Shown here: one piece after another, positions 61,201 through 64,000 of the stretch
Layout: every line of letters starts with the position of its first letter
Numbering within the stretch: position 1 is the first letter of the stretch
Source of the DNA: Streptomyces kronopolitis
GTDB taxonomy: Bacteria > Actinomycetota > Actinomycetes > Streptomycetales > Streptomycetaceae
NCBI RefSeq assembly: GCF_014646275.1
Contig: NZ_BMND01000027.1
Coordinates: forward strand, 40,421-104,420
Direction: 5' to 3'
DNA length: 64,000 nt
Notes under the pieces: generated by a model
Told to the model about the DNA's origin: nothing
Databases searched by the model: none
What the model saw: the letters and a program-made list of their open reading frames with translations, nothing else
Position numbers and translations under genes: made by a program

Positions 61201-64000
61201 GACTCGATGGAGGCGACCGCGCCGCCTGCGGGGTCGGCCAGTTCGAGGGAGACCGCCTCGGGTCCGGACTGCACCAGGCGGACGCGCAGAGCGCCGGCGC
61301 CGGCCGCCTTCAGTGAGACGCCGTTCCAGGAGAACGGCAGCCGGCCGCGGCCGACATCCTCCATCGACACGAACATCATCGCGTGCAGCGCGGAGTCGAG
61401 CAGCGCGGGATGCAGCCCGAACGCGCCGGCCAGCCCCTCGTGCTCCTCCGGCAGTCCGACCTCGGCGAAGATCTCGTCGCCGCGCTGCCAGACGGCCTGC
61501 AGCCCGCGGAAGACGGGACCGTAGGCGAAGCCGGCCTCGGCGAAGCGGCCGTAGAAGTCGTCGACCGAGGTGGCGTCCGCGTCGCGCGGCGGCCAGACCG
61601 TGAAGTCGTACGCCTCGCCCCGGTCCGCCGTGTCTCCGGTGGACACCACACCGCTGGCGTTGAGCACCCACGGCTGCTCGGCCAGCTCGTCCTCCGGCCG
61701 CGAGTACAGGTTCAGGCTCCGGCGCCCGGACTCGTCCGGCGGCTCCACCGCGAGCTGCAACTGCACCGCACCGCGCTCGGGCAGGACGAGCGGCGCGGCG
61801 ATGGTGAACTCGTCCACCCGGTCGCAGCCCACCTCGTCGGCGGCGCGGACGGCCAGTTCGAGGAAGCCGGTGCCGGGGAACAGGACGGTCCCGGTCACCG
61901 CGTGGTCGCCGAGCCACGGGTGGGTGTGCAGCGACAGCCTGCCGGTGAAGAGGTAGGCGTCCGACCCGGCGACCTGGACGGCCGCGCCGAGCAGGGGGTG
62001 GTCCGCCGAGCCGAGTCCCGCCGAGCTGATGTCGCCGGTCGGCAGGACGGGCGGCTTGGGCCAGTAGCGGTGCCGCTGGAACGCGTAGGTCGGCAGCCCG
62101 ACGCGCCGGGCATCGCCGTCCGTGAAGGCGGCCTCCCAGGTCAGCGGCGTCCCGGCGGTGAACATCTGGGCGAGGGCGGCGAGCAGTCCGGTCGCCTCGG
62201 GGCGGTCCTTGCGGAGGGCGGGGACGAGGAGATGGTCGGCGTCGGTGTCGCCGTCGAGGCAGCCCTGCGCCATGGCGGTCAGGGTGCCGTCCGGGCCGAT
62301 CTCCAGGAACCGGGTGACCTCGTGGTCCGCCAGCCACCGGACACCGTCGGCGAACCGGACGGCGCCGCGGACGTGCCGCACCCAGTAGTCGGGGGAGGTC
62401 AGCTCCTCGGCCGTGGCGAGCGTGCCGGTGACATTCGAGACCACCGGGATACGGGGCTCCTCGTACGTCACGCTTTCCGCGACGGTACGGAATTCGTCGA
62501 GCATCGGATCCATCAGCGGGGAGTGGAAGGCGTGACTCACCTGGAGCCGCTTCACCTTCCGGCTTTCGGACTCGAAATGCCCGGCGATCTCCGCCACTGC
62601 CGATTCTTCACCGGCGATCACGGTCGACTCGGGACCGTTCACCGCGGCGATGCTCACCCGCTGCTCCTGCCCCTCCAGCAGCGGCAATACCTCGTTCTCG
62701 GTGGCCTGAAGCGCGACCATCGCACCGCCCGCCGGGAGTGCCTGCATCAATCGCCCACGAGCAGCCACCAACCGGCAAGCATCCTCCAGCGACAGCACGC
62801 CCGCCACATGCGCGGCGGCCAATTCGCCGATGGAATGCCCCACCAGATAGTCGGGCCGGACCCCGAACGACTCCACCAGCCGGAACAGCGCCACCTCGAC
62901 GGCGAACAGCGCCGGCTGAGTGAATCCGGTCCGGTTCAGCGTCTCCGCATTCCCGCCGTCCTTCTCCTCCGCCTCGTCGCCGAAGACCACACCGCGCAGC
63001 GGCGAGGACATTTCACTGTCGAAGTGGGCGCAGATCGCGTCAAAGGCATGCGCGAATGCCGGGAACGCGTCGTACAACTCACGGCCCATTCCGAGCCGTT
63101 GTGCGCCCTGGCCCGTGAACAGGATGGCCAGGCGGCCGTCCGCCTTTGCCGTGCCGGTGACGGCGTTCGGCGCGGATTCGTCGGCCGCCACGGCGGCCAG
63201 GCCGCGCAGCAGCTCGTCCCGGTCCGTACCGAGGACCACGGCGCGGTGTTCCATGACCGACCGGGTGGTGGCCAGCGACAGCCCCACGTCGGCGGTGCGC
63301 AGGGCCGGGAAGTTCTCCACGTGCGCGAGCAGCCGGGCGGCCTGCGCGCGGAGGGCGGCCTTGGTCTTACCTGTGATCACCCAGGGGGCGGGAGCGGCCT
63401 CCTCTGCTGCCGCCCGGACCTCTTCGGCGGGCACGATATCCGCGACAGGGGCGGCATCCCCGGACGGGCCGGCGTCCTCGGCCGGGGCCTCCTCCAGGAT
63501 CGTGTGGGCGTTGGTGCCGCTGATGCCGAAGGAGGACACACCCGCACGGCGCGGACGTCCCGTCTCGGGCCACTGCACCGACTCCGTCAGCAGCCGCACG
63601 TCGCCCGCCGACCAGTCCACATGCGACGACGGCTCATCGACATGCAGCGTCTGCGGCAGTACACCGTGCTGCAACGCCAGCACCATCTTGATCACGCCCG
63701 CCACACCCGCAGCCGCCTGCGTATGACCGATATTCGACTTCACCGAACCCAGCCACAACGGCTGGTCCCCGTCCCGGTCCTGGCCGTAGGTGGCGAGCAA
63801 CGCCTGGGCCTCGATCGGATCGCCCAGAGACGTTCCGGTGCCGTGCGCCTCGACCACGTCCACGTCCGACGGCAACAGTCCCGCGCCCGCCAGCGCCTGC
63901 CGGATCACCCGCTGCTGCGAGGGACCATTCGGCGCCGTCAAACCATTCGACGCACCATCCTGATTCACCGCAGAACCCGCCACCACAGCCAACACCTGAT
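58242..64000 (-). CDS. PKS gene, 5' end cut off: (KS)-AT-DH-ER-KR-ACP
   Basis: The frame runs open through base 64000, so the protein starts beyond the window; about 1918 residues are visible. The fragment begins in the second half of a KS (GSAVNQDGASNG, EAHGTGTSLGDP, KSNIGHTQAAAG). AT follows with GHSIGELAAAH and SHAFHS, predicting malonyl-CoA. DH has HAVTGTVLFP, ER has NFRDVLNALGMYPG and HSAAGGVGMAA, KR has LDD and NYAAAN, and the ACP has GFDSL. The C-terminal docking tail contains AGELFDLIDKELG. All reductive domains look active, so this module should leave a saturated two-carbon unit. It lies 45 bases upstream of the next PKS gene and feeds it by docking. Its ER segment shares near-identical DNA with the ER at 48.7 kb. 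Confidence 0.93.
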   Translation of the reverse strand, partial: QVLAVVAGSAVNQDGASNGLTAPNGPSQQRVIRQALAGAGLLPSDVDVVEAHGTGTSLGDPIEAQALLATYGQDRDGDQPLWLGSVKSNIGHTQAAAGVAGVIKMVLALQHGVLPQTLHVDEPSSHVDWSAGDVRLLTESVQWPETGRPRRAGVSSFGISGTNAHTILEEAPAEDAGPSGDAAPVADIVPAEEVRAAAEEAAPAPWVITGKTKAALRAQAARLLAHVENFPALRTADVGLSLATTRSVMEHRAVVLGTDRDELLRGLAAVAADESAPNAVTGTAKADGRLAILFTGQGAQRLGMGRELYDAFPAFAHAFDAICAHFDSEMSSPLRGVVFGDEAEEKDGGNAETLNRTGFTQPALFAVEVALFRLVESFGVRPDYLVGHSIGELAAAHVAGVLSLEDACRLVAARGRLMQALPAGGAMVALQATENEVLPLLEGQEQRVSIAAVNGPESTVIAGEESAVAEIAGHFESESRKVKRLQVSHAFHSPLMDPMLDEFRTVAESVTYEEPRIPVVSNVTGTLATAEELTSPDYWVRHVRGAVRFADGVRWLADHEVTRFLEIGPDGTLTAMAQGCLDGDTDADHLLVPALRKDRPEATGLLAALAQMFTAGTPLTWEAAFTDGDARRVGLPTYAFQRHRYWPKPPVLPTGDISSAGLGSADHPLLGAAVQVAGSDAYLFTGRLSLHTHPWLGDHAVTGTVLFPGTGFLELAVRAADEVGCDRVDEFTIAAPLVLPERGAVQLQLAVEPPDESGRRSLNLYSRPEDELAEQPWVLNASGVVSTGDTADRGEAYDFTVWPPRDADATSVDDFYGRFAEAGFAYGPVFRGLQAVWQRGDEIFAEVGLPEEHEGLAGAFGLHPALLDSALHAMMFVSMEDVGRGRLPFSWNGVSLKAAGAGALRVRLVQSGPEAVSLELADPAGGAVASIESLTLRQVSGEVSGAAAYHDALFQVDWNTVPTPTAQPDEQWAVVGDMALAVALDGTGVRAEATDSLSELADEAPPVVLVSATRTADPSDAAAGAHTAAHDTLALLQKWLADDRFAASRLVVLTHGAVSTSDADHPDPAQAAVWGLVRAAGVENPGRFTLLDLDGTAASIAAVPGALASGEPEAAIRAGALHVPRLARVASTEALRRPDTDGDAWRLDIADKGTLDNLLLTECPDAAAELEPGQVRIGVRAGGVNFRDVLNALGMYPGEAGALGSEGAGVVLEVGPGVADLRPGDRVMGMFFGAFGPLAVADRRLLARIPDDWSFAQAASVPVVFLTAYYALVELGEVQAGESVLVHSAAGGVGMAAVQLARHLGAEVFGTASPGKWETLRSSGLDQAHIASSRDLDFEPSVLAETGGRGVDVVLDSLAREFVDASLRLLPRGGRFLEMGKTDVRDPREIAADHEGVRYRAFDLWEAGPDRIGEMLSALLDLFEKGALRPLPVTAWDVRRAPEAFRHLSQARHIGKVVLTVPAPLDPQGTALVTGGTGGLGALVARHLVTEHGVRHLLLASRRGAQAPGVDALRDELAALGAEVTVAACDSADRDALRALLDSVPAQHPLTAVVHTAGVLDDGILSSLTPERLDTVLAPKVDAVSNLHELTRHEDLAAFVVFSSVAGTFGSAGQANYAAANAFVDALACRRGGLGLPAQSLAWGAWAPGVGMTGELSEADLQRMARGGMLALTPEQGLGLLDTARDLARPLLLPMNLDTAPLRAHPEAVPPLLRGLVRAPARRQTATAAAAKGTEAAQDLAARLAALPPADREQYLLDLVCTQVALVLGHGSAEDIEPDQAFKELGFDSLTAVELRNHLNAATQLRLPATLVFDYPTPLVLVRHVLDEIDLPEISGAQPILGELTRLEAALAGATVGDEERAEIADRLRALAAHWQGDTKQEQGADPYAETDEDDGELASASTAGELFDLIDKELGTS

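Overview
The window is very GC-rich, with GTG/TTG starts, purine-rich ribosome binding sites and long modular type I polyketide synthase (PKS) genes. This is the signature of a Streptomyces-like actinomycete. Nearly everything from about 7.5 kb to the right edge looks like one glycosylated-macrolide gene cluster that continues past base 64000. The left 7 kb holds a cut-off NRPS-like gene, a peptidase, a sulfation gene pair and a membrane protein; these may or may not belong to the cluster.

Layout. 1-7 kb: C-A-PCP protein (+, open at the left edge), S66/MccF-like peptidase (-), APS-kinase-like protein and sulfotransferase (-, translationally coupled), VC0807-type membrane protein (-). 7.5-10.7 kb: sugar C-methyltransferase, 3,5-epimerase and 4-ketoreductase (+). 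10.9-12.6 kb: DrrAB-type ABC exporter (+). 12.7-14.4 kb: cold-shock-domain protein and a KAS III-like acyltransferase (-). 14.4-21.6 kb: loading PKS, acyl ligase-ACP-KS-AT-DH-KR-ACP (-). 22.1-23.4 kb: PMP-dependent sugar 3-dehydratase (+). 23.5-29.4 kb: five-gene sugar operon on the minus strand (glycosyltransferase, RmlA, RmlB, 4-ketoreductase, glycosyltransferase). 29.8-31.2 kb: P450 (+) converging on its likely ferredoxin (-). 31.4-64 kb: three PKS genes read leftward, ending in a thioesterase.

How it works together. An acid of unknown identity is activated by the ligase domain at 20-21.6 kb and extended once with an unusual (FAGH-motif) extender. Modules beyond the window then act, followed by the last six modules here. 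Read back from the thioesterase they predict C2=C3, 4-methyl-5-hydroxy, 7-OH, saturated C8-C9, 11-OH and saturated C12-C13. The sugar genes fit two deoxyhexoses: one C-methylated and epimerised (an L-axenose/mycarose-like sugar) and one 3-deoxygenated (amicetose/rhodinose-like). They match the two 4-ketoreductases and two glycosyltransferases. P450/ferredoxin, the KAS III-like acyltransferase and possibly the sulfotransferase would finish the molecule. From memory only, this resembles glycosylated polyol macrolides such as PM100117 or the caniferolides; I could not check this.

Regulation. No regulator gene is present. At least eight intergenic sites resemble CTVGGGAWWTCCCBAG, the operator described for PAS-LuxR activators such as PimM. 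Two of them (8857 and 21844) head nearly the same promoter and 5' leader, which looks duplicated from the loading-PKS gene to an early sugar operon. No tRNA, rRNA, CRISPR, insertion sequence or replication origin was seen.
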